Source: Hymenobacter mellowenesis (lineage in GTDB: Bacteria > Bacteroidota > Bacteroidia > Cytophagales > Hymenobacteraceae). Taken from it: DNA of 64,000 nucleotides. Below are positions 51,856 to 59,386 of this stretch, piece after piece. The notes under the pieces were generated by a model. It did not search any database and was not told the origin of the DNA. It saw nothing but the letters and a program-made list of their open reading frames with translations. Location: contig NZ_JAUQSX010000002.1 of assembly GCF_030581005.1 (NCBI RefSeq), positions 124,001-188,000 on the forward strand, read 5' to 3'. Both the position numbers and the translations under genes were made by a program. Numbering within the stretch: the stretch's first letter is position 1; the number at the start of each line of letters is the position of its first letter.

Positions 51856-52413
51856 TTATTCTGGAATTTCGAGCTTTCGGGGTAGCTCGAAGCTAAGGTT
51901 GTGGCTTTTGCTGCGGCTGTGCAGCTGGCGCAGGATTTCGTCGATGTCGTCCTTGTATTCTACCCACAGGTCTTCGTGCAGGCTCTTGAGGACGAGGGCC
52001 GGGAGCTTGGCCGCCAGCCGGGCCGTGGCCCGGTAGAAACCGTCATAAACGCTGTCGAACTGGCCGGAGTAGTTGTCGATGCACTGGCGCAGGATGTAGA
52101 GGAGCAGGTCGATTTCGAGCTGCTTGTTTTTGGTGATGCGGCGGGCCCGGGCGGCCTCCTGCATGCTGGCCCGCACGGCTTTCACGAGGCTACGGTTGAG
52201 CAGGCGCCCGGTCACGGCCACGTTGAACAGCTCGTGAATGCGGTCGGCGGTTTCTTCTTGAATCTGGCCGAGCGTGACGTCGGCCAGCAGCTCGAACCGG
52301 TAGGTTTCGTAGAGCTCGGCGTCGCGGCGCACGGCGCGCAGGAGCAGGGCCTCCTTTTCGGGCTCGGAGAGGCGCTTGAGGGCTTTTTTGAAGTCGGCGG
52401 AAGGAACGGGCAT
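51856..52413 (-). CDS. conserved hypothetical protein (Bacteroidota)
   Basis: A 185-aa soluble helical protein with no recognised domain. The start MPVPSADFKKALKRL at 52413 is favoured; the frame is open to 52491 but the extra 26 residues are Pro/Arg-rich and poorly conserved-looking. Helical body: LSEPEKEALLLRAVRRDAELYETYRFELLADVTLGQIQEETADRIHELF, ending EDLWVEYKDDIDEILRQLHSRSKSHNLSFELPRKLEIPE. It is divergent from clpS. Function unknown. Confidence 0.75.
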   Translation of the reverse strand: MPVPSADFKKALKRLSEPEKEALLLRAVRRDAELYETYRFELLADVTLGQIQEETADRIHELFNVAVTGRLLNRSLVKAVRASMQEAARARRITKNKQLEIDLLLYILRQCIDNYSGQFDSVYDGFYRATARLAAKLPALVLKSLHEDLWVEYKDDIDEILRQLHSRSKSHNLSFELPRKLEIPE

Positions 52414-52478
52414 GGGCGACGGAAGGGGAGTAGGGCGAACAGATGGTTCGCGGGCCGAAACGAGCGGGCGGCGCGGAA

Positions 52479-52500
52479 ACGCGAACGACAAAGTTCGCGC
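52479..52500. repeat. 22-base palindromic repeat, copy 2
   Basis: Identical to 17229-17250 (GCGAAC and GTTCGC arms around GACAAA). It lies between the divergent hypothetical and clpS genes, beside a GCGGAAACGCGAAC block that is the reverse of the one near copy 1. Confidence 0.6.
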
Positions 52501-52576
52501 AGCAAAGCTCCTTCCAGCGAAACGAATCTGCGCCGTTTACAGTTATCAGGAGCTGCCCCGCGCGGGCTTTCCTGCG

Positions 52577-52584
52577 TAAATTTG
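52577..52584 (+). promoter_or_regulatory. putative -7 element for clpS, possibly leaderless
   Basis: TAAATTTG fits the consensus; transcription would begin within a few bases of the ATG at 52589. No TTG is present about 20 bases upstream. Confidence 0.4.
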
Positions 52585-52588
52585 CTTT

Positions 52589-52870
52589 ATGAATACTCGC
52601 CCCCAAATTGAGCACGATGAAGACGTTCTGGTGCTCGAAGAAGAACTGGAGCTGCGCAACCTCGTGGTGTACAACGACGACATCAACACCTTCGACCACG
52701 TCATCAAAACCCTGATGGACGTGTGTGGCCACCAGCCCGAGCAGGCCGAGCAGTGCACTCTGCTCATCCACTACAAAGGCAAGTGCGCCGTGAAAGTGGG
52801 CACCTACGAAGAGCTGGAGCCCATGTGCACGGCCATTCACGACCGCGGCATTTCGGCCGACGTTATTTGA
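52589..52870 (+). CDS. clpS: ATP-dependent Clp protease adaptor ClpS
   Basis: A 93-aa adaptor that delivers N-degron substrates to ClpAP/ClpCP. The typical RNLVVYNDDINTFDHVIKTLMDVCGHQPEQAEQCTLLIHYKGKCAVKVG contains the NDDxNTF substrate pocket and the conserved His/Lys region; the family length is about 90-110 aa. The first 20 acidic residues (QIEHDEDVLVLEEELE) are the flexible N-terminal extension. recR follows on the same strand with 93 bases and a hairpin between. Confidence 0.97.
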   Translation: MNTRPQIEHDEDVLVLEEELELRNLVVYNDDINTFDHVIKTLMDVCGHQPEQAEQCTLLIHYKGKCAVKVGTYEELEPMCTAIHDRGISADVI

Positions 52871-52888
52871 TGTGAAAACGTGACGATG

Positions 52889-52953
52889 TGAAAATGTGTT
52901 GATTTCCAATTGCACAGCTTCATTTCGCTCATTTCCACATCAACACATTTTCA
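52889..52953. repeat. inverted repeat between clpS and recR
   Basis: Perfect 15-bp arms (52889-52903, 52939-52953; TGAAAATGTGTTGAT) with a 35-base spacer, AT-rich, ending 11 bases before the recR start. It may be a weak terminator for clpS. Confidence 0.75.
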
Positions 52954-52963
52954 TATTTTTTGA

Positions 52964-53578
52964 ATGGAGTTTCCTTCCAAACTGATTGAAAACGCGGTGG
53001 GCGAGCTTTCCCGCCTGCCTGGCATTGGCCGCAAAACGGCGTTGCGGCTTGCCCTGCACCTGCTCAAGGCCGAGATGGATACCACCGCTTCGCTGGCCGA
53101 AGCGCTGGCCAAAATGCGCTTTGAAATCACCTATTGCAAAACCTGCCACAGCATTTCCGATTCGGAGGAGTGCGGTATTTGTGCCAATAAGCTGCGCGAC
53201 CACAGCCTGGTGTGCGTGGTGTCGGATGTGCGCGACGTCATTGCCATCGAAAACACCGGCCAGTACAAGGGCGTGTACCACGTGCTGGGCGGCGTGATTT
53301 CGCCCATTGAAGGTATCGGCCCGTCCGATTTGCACATCGATTCGCTGGTGGAGCGGGCCGCGGCCGAAGACTCGGAGGTGCGCGAGGTCATCCTGGCCAT
53401 TTCGCCCACCATGGAAGGCGACACCACCGCCTTCTACCTCTCGCGCCGTCTGCGCGACCTGCCCAACGTGCACATCAGCACCATCGCGCGCGGCATCCCG
53501 ATGGGCGGCGAGCTGGAATACGCCGACGAAATCACCCTCGGCCGCAGCATTGTAGACCGCCTGCGCCAGGCGCGGTAA
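52964..53578 (+). CDS. recR: recombination protein RecR
   Basis: A 204-aa DNA-repair protein of the RecFOR pathway that forms a clamp on DNA and with RecO helps load RecA. HhH region GELSRLPGIGRKTALRLALHLL, C4 zinc finger CKTCHSISDSEECGIC, and the Toprim domain LVCVVSDVRDVIAIENTGQYKGVYHVLGGVISPIEGIGPSDL are in order, and the last helix region ARGIPMGGELEYADEITLGRSI is standard. Length normal. Start ATG at 52964. Confidence 0.97.
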   Translation: MEFPSKLIENAVGELSRLPGIGRKTALRLALHLLKAEMDTTASLAEALAKMRFEITYCKTCHSISDSEECGICANKLRDHSLVCVVSDVRDVIAIENTGQYKGVYHVLGGVISPIEGIGPSDLHIDSLVERAAAEDSEVREVILAISPTMEGDTTAFYLSRRLRDLPNVHISTIARGIPMGGELEYADEITLGRSIVDRLRQAR

Positions 53579-53796
53579 GAATTGCCTCCTGCCTGTCATT
53601 GCGAGCAGAGCGAAGCAACCGAAGGTCAGCATAGCTAATCCGTCCTGTTCTCAGCGACCAACCCAATGGTGTCATAAGCCCCGGTTCTGCAAATGAACCG
53701 GGGCTTTTTGCTGCCCTTGCACTGCGCCGCCGTCGGCAAACCTTTCGCGCCATAGCAAGTTGCTGAAGCTTTGAATTCTACAAGCAAGCTGCTGCC
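53579..53796. other. intergenic region recR to AraC gene
   Basis: 218 bases holding the terminator at 53676-53710, one arm of a family A-like repeat near 53592-53630, and the motif TTCTACAAG-C-AAGCTG at 53776-53791 which recurs after the AraC gene. No further gene seen. Confidence 0.5.
53676..53710 (+). terminator. terminator after recR
   Basis: 12-bp stem AAGCCCCGGTTC / GAACCGGGGCTT with a 7-base loop and a short T-run. It follows a single-arm fragment with CATTGCGAGCAGAGCGAAGC (53597-53616), a half copy of the family A type. Confidence 0.85.
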
Positions 53797-54741
53797 ATGA
53801 CGACCACCGCGCTCAATACCCTCTACCAAGAGCTGGCTCCCTGCCTTGGCCCCGACCTGACAACCCTGCTGCCCGGCGGAATTCAGCGCGAAGTTGGGCA
53901 CTTCAACGTATTTGATTTGGCCGATTTATGGGACGCTACCCGGCTGCGGCCCGACACATCGTACCCCTGCCGCTCATTCTATAAAATCAGTTTGCTGCGC
54001 AGCCACAGCCACGCTGAGTACGCCGACCAAACCATTGCCATTGCCCCCGATGCCCTGGTGATTTCGACACCCAAAGTGTCGTTCCAGTGGCGGCCTTCCG
54101 AGCCGCAGCAGGGGCAATTCTGCCTATTCACGGCTGAGTTTCTGCTGCCGGTTCTGGGTGGGCTCACCCCTGACGAGTTGCCGCTGTTCCGGGCCGACGG
54201 CTACCTCGTGTTTCAGCTGACACCGGCCGAAACGGCGCGGGCGACGGGCATTTTTACTCAGATGCGCGAGGAGCTGGCGTCCGACTACGCCCACAAGTAC
54301 GACCTGCTGCGGGCCTACGTGCTGGAGCTGCTGCACCTGGGCCAGAAGCGGCAGCCGGCCACCACGCTGCACCCCGTTCACACGGCCGCCGCCCGGCTGG
54401 CCTCGCGCTTCGTGGAGCTGCTGGAGCGGCAGTTTCCGCTCACCACGCCCCAGCAGCGCGTGCAGCTGCGCACAGCCAAGGACTTTGCCGACCACCTGGC
54501 CGTGCACGTCAACCACCTCAACAAGGTGCTCAAGGACAGCACCGGGCGCACCACCACCGACCTCATCGGCGGGCGGCTGGCGCAGGAAGCCAAGGTGCTG
54601 CTGCGCGAGTCGGAATGGACGCTTTGGGAAATTGCCGACAGCCTGGGCTTCGTGGATGTGGCCCACTTCTCGCACTTTTTCCGCCGCTACGCCACCGTGA
54701 GCCCCGGTGCTTTTCGGACGCAGCACGCCGTGCCGGTTTGA
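53797..54741 (+). CDS. AraC family transcriptional regulator
   Basis: A 314-aa regulator. The N-terminal cupin-like sensor part (about residues 30-175) is followed by a C-terminal AraC HTH domain (about 210-310): AKDFADHLAVHVNHLNKVLKDSTGRTTTDLI, then LLRESEWTLWEIADSLGFVDVAHFSHFFRRYATVSPGAFR. It probably controls the SDR gene that follows on the same strand 93 bases later, a common AraC-SDR arrangement. Inducer unknown. No membrane segment. Confidence 0.92.
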   Translation: MTTTALNTLYQELAPCLGPDLTTLLPGGIQREVGHFNVFDLADLWDATRLRPDTSYPCRSFYKISLLRSHSHAEYADQTIAIAPDALVISTPKVSFQWRPSEPQQGQFCLFTAEFLLPVLGGLTPDELPLFRADGYLVFQLTPAETARATGIFTQMREELASDYAHKYDLLRAYVLELLHLGQKRQPATTLHPVHTAAARLASRFVELLERQFPLTTPQQRVQLRTAKDFADHLAVHVNHLNKVLKDSTGRTTTDLIGGRLAQEAKVLLRESEWTLWEIADSLGFVDVAHFSHFFRRYATVSPGAFRTQHAVPV

Positions 54742-54757
54742 TTTCTACAAGAAGCTG
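54741..54757 (+). promoter_or_regulatory. possible AraC binding motif, downstream copy
   Basis: TTCTACAAG followed by AAGCTG; the same two blocks (with one extra base between) occur at 53776-53791, just before the AraC start. They lie just upstream of the AraC gene and the SDR gene respectively. Only two copies, so weak evidence. Confidence 0.3.
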
Positions 54758-54834
54758 ATTGGCCGGTACAACACGGCCGTCAGCAGGCCGGGGGACCTTT
54801 GTCGTGTTCAATCAACACCCCAAATACCCTCCCC

Positions 54835-55587
54835 ATGAATACTTCCAAAATCGCCCTCGTCACCGGCGGCAGCCGCGGCCTGGGCAAAGACATGGCCCTG
54901 AAACTAGCCCAGCAGGGCATCGACGTTATCCTGACCTACCGCAGCCAGCAGGCCGAAGCTGCCGGCGTAGTAGCCGAAATAGAAGCGCTGGGCCGCCGCG
55001 CCGTGGCCCTGCCGCTGGATGCGGCCGACCTCAGCACCTTCGCGGCGTTTTTTGCCCAGGTCACCACGGCGCTGGCCGATACTTTCGGCACCGACCGATT
55101 CGACTTCCTCATCAATAACGCCGGCACCAGCCTCACCGCCCCCATTACCGAGAACACCGAGGCGCAGTTTGACGAGATGCTCAACATTCATTTCAAGGGC
55201 GTGTATTTTCTCACTCAGAAAGCCTTGCCGCTACTGCGCGACGGCGGCCGGATTATCAACATTTCCTCCGGTACCACGCGCGTTGCTTTCGACGGTACCT
55301 CGGCCTACGCCAGCATGAAAGGCGCGGTGGAAGTATTCACGCGCTATCTGGCCCTGGAGCTGGGCCCGCGGGGCATTGCGGCCAACGTGGTGGCGCCCGG
55401 GGCCGTGTTTGGCGGTGGCGCCATGACGGACACGCCCGAAATCCGTGCCTACGTGGCCCAGATTACGGCCCTGGGCCGCGTGGCCGAGCCCGACGACATC
55501 GGCGGCATCGTCGCCTTCCTCTGCACCGATGCCGCGCGGTGGCTCAACGGCCAGCGCCTCGAAGCCACGGGCGGCATGATGCTATAA
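54835..55587 (+). CDS. SDR family oxidoreductase (second)
   Basis: A 250-aa short-chain dehydrogenase. TGGSRGLG cofactor motif (residues 10-17), NNAG near residue 97, catalytic Ser in NISSGTTR and YASMKGA active site (Tyr-x-x-x-Lys), all intact. The end GRVAEPDDIGGIVAFLCTDAARWLNGQRLEATGGMML is the usual SDR C-terminus. The start at 54835 is chosen because the upstream GTG (54799) adds 12 residues before MNTSKIALVTGG. Probably reduces a carbonyl compound under control of the AraC regulator. Confidence 0.93.
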   Translation: MNTSKIALVTGGSRGLGKDMALKLAQQGIDVILTYRSQQAEAAGVVAEIEALGRRAVALPLDAADLSTFAAFFAQVTTALADTFGTDRFDFLINNAGTSLTAPITENTEAQFDEMLNIHFKGVYFLTQKALPLLRDGGRIINISSGTTRVAFDGTSAYASMKGAVEVFTRYLALELGPRGIAANVVAPGAVFGGGAMTDTPEIRAYVAQITALGRVAEPDDIGGIVAFLCTDAARWLNGQRLEATGGMML

Positions 55588-55651
55588 GGCAGGCGCTGCG
55601 CGCGCCTCCCCGTTGCCTGAGAGCGATGGCAGCGCGGCTACTTTACTTTTG

Positions 55652-55693
55652 AGCACAAGGCCCCGGTTCTGAATAGAGCCGGGGCCTTGTGCT
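55652..55693. terminator. terminator hairpin after the SDR gene
   Basis: Perfect 15-bp stem (55652-55666, 55679-55693), AGCACAAGGCCCCGG and complement, with a 12-base loop. It lies 65 bases past the SDR stop; the T-run is short. Confidence 0.75.
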
Positions 55694-55851
55694 ATTACGA
55701 CGTACTTGTTTGGCCGGAAATATTCGTTTTACCGACGCAGGCTGAACTGGACGCCTGACAGGAGTTCCTTTCGCTATTCCGGTCCCGGCTGGGGCCCCGA
55801 AAGAAGCTTCCGTAGCCGCTGGCTGGGCGGCGCTGCTTAATTTCGCCCGCT

Positions 55852-57867
55852 GTGGTAAAGCTCTCCGTCATCATTGTCAACTACAACGTCTGCTACTTTC
55901 TGGAGCAGGCGCTACTGTCTGTGCGGCGGGCGGTGGAGAAGCTGGGCCAGCCCGTGGAGGTTTTTGTGGTGGATAATAACTCGGCTGATGGCTCGGTGGC
56001 CATGGTGCGCGAGCGTTTTCCCGAGGTCATCCTCATCGCCAACCGCGACAACCCGGGCTTCTCGAAGGGCAACAACCAGGCCCTGCGCCGCGCCACCGGC
56101 CAGTACCAACTGCTCCTCAACCCTGATACGGTGGTGGAGGAAGACACCTTCCGGGCCTGCTGCGCCTTCCTGGACGAGCACCCCAACTGCGGCGGCCTGG
56201 GCGTGAAAATGCTCGATGGGCAAGGCCATTTCCTGCCCGAGAGCAAGCGCGCGCTGCCCACGCCGGCGGTAGCGTTTTACAAGATGTTTGGGCTGGCGAG
56301 TGTATTTCCGAAGTCGCGCACGTTTGGCCGCTACCATCTGGGTTTTCTCGATAAAGACGAAACCCACGAAATAGAAGTGCTCAGCGGCGCCTTTATGCTG
56401 CTGCGCAAGGAGGCGCTGGACCAGGTGGGGCTGCTTGACGAAGACTATTTCATGTACGGCGAGGACATCGACCTCTCGTACCGCCTCACCCAGGGCGGCT
56501 GGAAAAACTATTATTTCCCCGGCACCCGCATCATTCACTACAAGGGCGAAAGCACCAAGCGCACGAGCGTGAACTACGTATTCGTGTTTTACCGGGCCAT
56601 GGTGATTTTCGCGCAAAAGCACTTCGCGCCGGGCCGGGCGGGCCTGTTTTCGCTGCTGATAAACGCCGCAATCTGGCTACGGGCCGGCGCGGCCGTGCTG
56701 GAGCGGCTGGCCGTCCGCATTGCCCCGCTGCTGCTCGATGCCGGCCTGATTTGGGGCGGCATGTACTTCCTGAAAACGTACTGGGAGCACAACCACAAGT
56801 TTGTGCCCGGCGCCTACCCGCCCCAATACATGGAGGTGGCCGTGCCCGTCTACATCGTGGTCTGGCTGGTGTCGGTGTATCTGAGCGGGGGCTACGACCC
56901 GCCCATTCGGACCTCCCGGGTGGCGCGCGGGGCCTTTGTGGGCACGCTGGTGATTTCGGCAGCTTCGAACTACTTGGATGCCTGGCGCTTCTCAAAAGCC
57001 CTGATAATTCTGGGTGGCGTGTGGACGGTGGCGGCGCTGGTGGGCCGGCAGGTGCTGGTGCACTTCCTGCGCTACCGCGACCTGCGCCTGACCGAGCGCC
57101 GCCAGAAAAATATCGCCATCGTCGGCTCCGGCCCCGAAAGCCGCCGCGTGCGCCGCCTGCTCGAAGCCGCCGGCGTGCAGGCCCGCGTCATCGGCTACGT
57201 GGCCGTAGCGCCCGTCGAAACCCTGGTGGCCGCTACCGTGGAAGCAACTTATTCGCACCGCTACGACGCGCCCGAACCGCCCGAAGAACCGCTGGGTGAG
57301 TTGCGTCAGCTGGGCGACATTATTCGCCTTTACGCCCTCGATGAGCTGATTTTCTGCGGCAAAGACCTGCCCGCCAGCCGCATCATCGCCCTCATGCTGA
57401 GCCTGCCCACCCACCCGCCGGTGGCCTACAAAATCCTGCCCGAAGACAGCCAGTACATCATCGGCAGCAGCAGCAAGGACGCGCCCGGCGACTACTACAC
57501 CCTCGACATTGCCCTGAACCTCTACCAGCCCCGGCAAGCCCGCGCCAAGCGCCTGCTCGACGTGCTGCTCAGCACCGGCCTGCTGGGGCTGGCCCCACTG
57601 CTGCTGTGGTTTCATCCGCAGAAAGCGGGTTTCCTAAGCAACTGTGCAGCCGTGCTGCTGGGCCGGCGCACCTGGGTGGGCCTACGCTACACACCAGGCC
57701 CGGCCCGCGCCGTGCCCGCCGTGGTGTCGCCGGCCGATGCGGCGGTGTCGGCCGCGCCGCTCAACGACACCACCAAGCGCCGCCTGGAGCTGCTCTACGC
57801 CAAGGACTACGAGCCCGCCACGGACCTAAGCGTGCTCTGGCGCTGCTGGCGCCGCATGGGGGAGTAG
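55852..57867 (+). CDS. GT2 glycosyltransferase fused to sugar-phosphotransferase-like membrane region
   Basis: A 671-aa protein with a GTG start. Residues 1-250 are a GT2 domain (LSVIIVNYN, VVDNNSADGS, NPGFSKGNNQALRRATGQY, LNPDTVV and GEDIDLSYR) like rhamnosyltransferases. Four or five membrane helices follow (about 255-410), then a Rossmann part (NIAIVGSGPESRRVRRLLEAAG, 425-560). The final part (KRLLDVLLSTGLLGLAPLLL, then RRTWVGL and LLYAKDYEPATDLSVLWRCW) recalls WcaJ/CpsE-type sugar-1-phosphate transferases, but the catalytic Asp-Glu/Arg stretch is not seen. So the GT2 looks active and the second half degenerate or reassigned. Likely acts in exopolysaccharide or LPS assembly at the membrane. 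Confidence 0.85.
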   Translation: MVKLSVIIVNYNVCYFLEQALLSVRRAVEKLGQPVEVFVVDNNSADGSVAMVRERFPEVILIANRDNPGFSKGNNQALRRATGQYQLLLNPDTVVEEDTFRACCAFLDEHPNCGGLGVKMLDGQGHFLPESKRALPTPAVAFYKMFGLASVFPKSRTFGRYHLGFLDKDETHEIEVLSGAFMLLRKEALDQVGLLDEDYFMYGEDIDLSYRLTQGGWKNYYFPGTRIIHYKGESTKRTSVNYVFVFYRAMVIFAQKHFAPGRAGLFSLLINAAIWLRAGAAVLERLAVRIAPLLLDAGLIWGGMYFLKTYWEHNHKFVPGAYPPQYMEVAVPVYIVVWLVSVYLSGGYDPPIRTSRVARGAFVGTLVISAASNYLDAWRFSKALIILGGVWTVAALVGRQVLVHFLRYRDLRLTERRQKNIAIVGSGPESRRVRRLLEAAGVQARVIGYVAVAPVETLVAATVEATYSHRYDAPEPPEEPLGELRQLGDIIRLYALDELIFCGKDLPASRIIALMLSLPTHPPVAYKILPEDSQYIIGSSSKDAPGDYYTLDIALNLYQPRQARAKRLLDVLLSTGLLGLAPLLLWFHPQKAGFLSNCAAVLLGRRTWVGLRYTPGPARAVPAVVSPADAAVSAAPLNDTTKRRLELLYAKDYEPATDLSVLWRCWRRMGE

Positions 57868-57878
57868 GCCGTACAGTT

Positions 57879-57970
57879 GCGCGGACTTTGCAGTCTGCGT
57901 CCCTGACGGAAACCCGAACGACGCCCGCACGGCTTTAACGGCGCGGGGACGCGGACTGCGAAGTCCGCGC
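57879..57970. repeat. family B-like inverted repeat, copy 3
   Basis: 25-base arms at 57879-57903 and 57946-57970 (GCGCGGACTTTGCAG and complement) with two U-G pairs on the + strand; related to the inner half of family B. It follows the GT2 stop. Confidence 0.85.
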
Positions 57971-57986
57971 TACTTCTTACCGGCCT

Positions 57987-57994
57987 TACCTTTG
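57987..57994 (+). promoter_or_regulatory. putative -7 element for the aminotransferase gene
   Basis: TACCTTTG, 23 bases before the ATG; consensus TAnnTTTG. No TTG at the right spacing. Confidence 0.35.
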
Positions 57995-58016
57995 CTGCTC
58001 CAATTGCGCCCTCTTT

Positions 58017-59240
58017 ATGTCTGAAACTGCTGCCCCCGCCATCACTTCCCCGCTATCCGACCGGGTCACGGTCATGCAGGAATCGGCCACCATTGCCATG
58101 GCCAAAAAAAGCCGGGAGCTGGTAGCCAAAGGCTTCGACGTCATCAACCTCAGCTTTGGCGAGCCCGACTTTCAAACGCCGCAATACATCAAGGACGCCG
58201 CCAAGCAGGCCCTCGATGACGGCTTCACGTTCTACACGCCCGTGGCCGGCATCCCGGAGCTGCGGCAGGCCATCTGCGACAAATTCCGGCGCGACAACCA
58301 GCTCGATTTCCAGCCCAACCAGATTGTGGTGAGCACCGGCGCCAAGCAAGCTCTGGCCAACGCCGTGATGAGCCTAGTAAACCCGGGCGAGGAAGTCATC
58401 GTGTTTTCACCCTATTGGGTGAGCTACGAGGAGATGGTGAAGCTGGCCGACGGCGTGGCCGTGACGCTGGTGGGCACTCTAGAAAACGAGTATAAGGTGA
58501 CCGCCGCGCAACTCGAAGCCGCCATCACGCCCCGCACCAAGCTTATCATGTATTCCTCGCCCTGCAACCCCACGGGCGCCGTTTTCAGCCGCGCGGAGCT
58601 CGGCGCCATTGCCGAAGTGCTGGCCCGCCACCCCCAGATTTATGCGCTGGCCGATGAGATTTATGAGTACATCAACTTCGTGGGCGAGCACGCCAGCCTG
58701 GCCCAGTTCCCCGAAGTGGCCGACCGGGTGATTACCGTGAACGGTTTCTCGAAAGGCTACGCCATGACCGGCTGGCGCCTGGGCTACCTGGCCGCTCGCC
58801 CCGACATTGCCTACGCCTGCGAGAAAATGCAGAGCCAGATTACCTCCGGCACCTGCTCCATCGCGCAGCGCGCCGGCTTGGCCGCCCTGCGCGGCGGCCG
58901 CGCCTCGGCCGATGAAATGGTGGCCGCCTACCGCCGCCGCCGCGATTTGGTGCTCGACATCGTGAAGGACATTCCCGGCTTCATCACGCCCACGCCCAGC
59001 GGCGCCTTCTACATCTTTCCGGAAGTCTCGGCCTACTTTGGCCGCACCGCGCCTGACGGCAGCTCCATCAGCACGTCCATGGATTTGGCAATGTACCTGC
59101 TGAACGACGCGCTGGTATCGGCCGTGTCGGGCGAGGCATTTGGGGCGCCGGAGTGCATGCGCTTCAGCACCGCTGCCTCGGATGAGAAGCTGACGGAGGC
59201 GTTTCGGCGGGTGAAAGCCAGCTTGGCCAAGCTGGCGTAG
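58017..59240 (+). CDS. pyridoxal-phosphate aminotransferase (class I, aspartate aminotransferase-like)
   Basis: A 407-aa class I/II aminotransferase that probably moves an amino group between aspartate and 2-oxoglutarate. NPTGAVFS is the cofactor region, and the Schiff-base lysine is in NGFSKGYAMTGWRLGY. N-terminal FGEPDFQTPQYIKDAAKQALDDGFTFYTPVAGIPELRQAI is typical of the AspAT subgroup 1b. Cytosolic, no signal. The aspartate kinase gene is far away (36 kb), so no operon. Substrate range is inferred from family. Confidence 0.93.
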   Translation: MSETAAPAITSPLSDRVTVMQESATIAMAKKSRELVAKGFDVINLSFGEPDFQTPQYIKDAAKQALDDGFTFYTPVAGIPELRQAICDKFRRDNQLDFQPNQIVVSTGAKQALANAVMSLVNPGEEVIVFSPYWVSYEEMVKLADGVAVTLVGTLENEYKVTAAQLEAAITPRTKLIMYSSPCNPTGAVFSRAELGAIAEVLARHPQIYALADEIYEYINFVGEHASLAQFPEVADRVITVNGFSKGYAMTGWRLGYLAARPDIAYACEKMQSQITSGTCSIAQRAGLAALRGGRASADEMVAAYRRRRDLVLDIVKDIPGFITPTPSGAFYIFPEVSAYFGRTAPDGSSISTSMDLAMYLLNDALVSAVSGEAFGAPECMRFSTAASDEKLTEAFRRVKASLAKLA

Positions 59241-59251
59241 TTAGTTTACAA

Positions 59252-59360
59252 CAGAACGTCATGCAGAGCGCAGCGAAGCATCTCGCGTGCCGCCACTGAC
59301 TCAATCAATAGGTTTACCATTGCACGCGAGATGCTTCGCTGCGCTCTGCATGACGTTCTG
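59252..59360. repeat. family A inverted repeat, perfect 39-bp arms
   Basis: Arms 59252-59290 and 59322-59360 are perfectly complementary, with a 31-base spacer. It lies between the aminotransferase and heptose kinase genes (both +). Confidence 0.96.
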
Positions 59361-59386
59361 TTGACCGTCGCAAATTCAGCGAAACC

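Noticed and set aside
58017-59240. Aminotransferase and aspartate kinase as one aspartate pathway operon
   Set aside because: They are 36 kb apart with unrelated genes between.
871-59360. Family A repeats as a CRISPR array
   Set aside because: Copies are many kilobases apart, each is itself an inverted repeat, and there are no regular spacers or cas genes.
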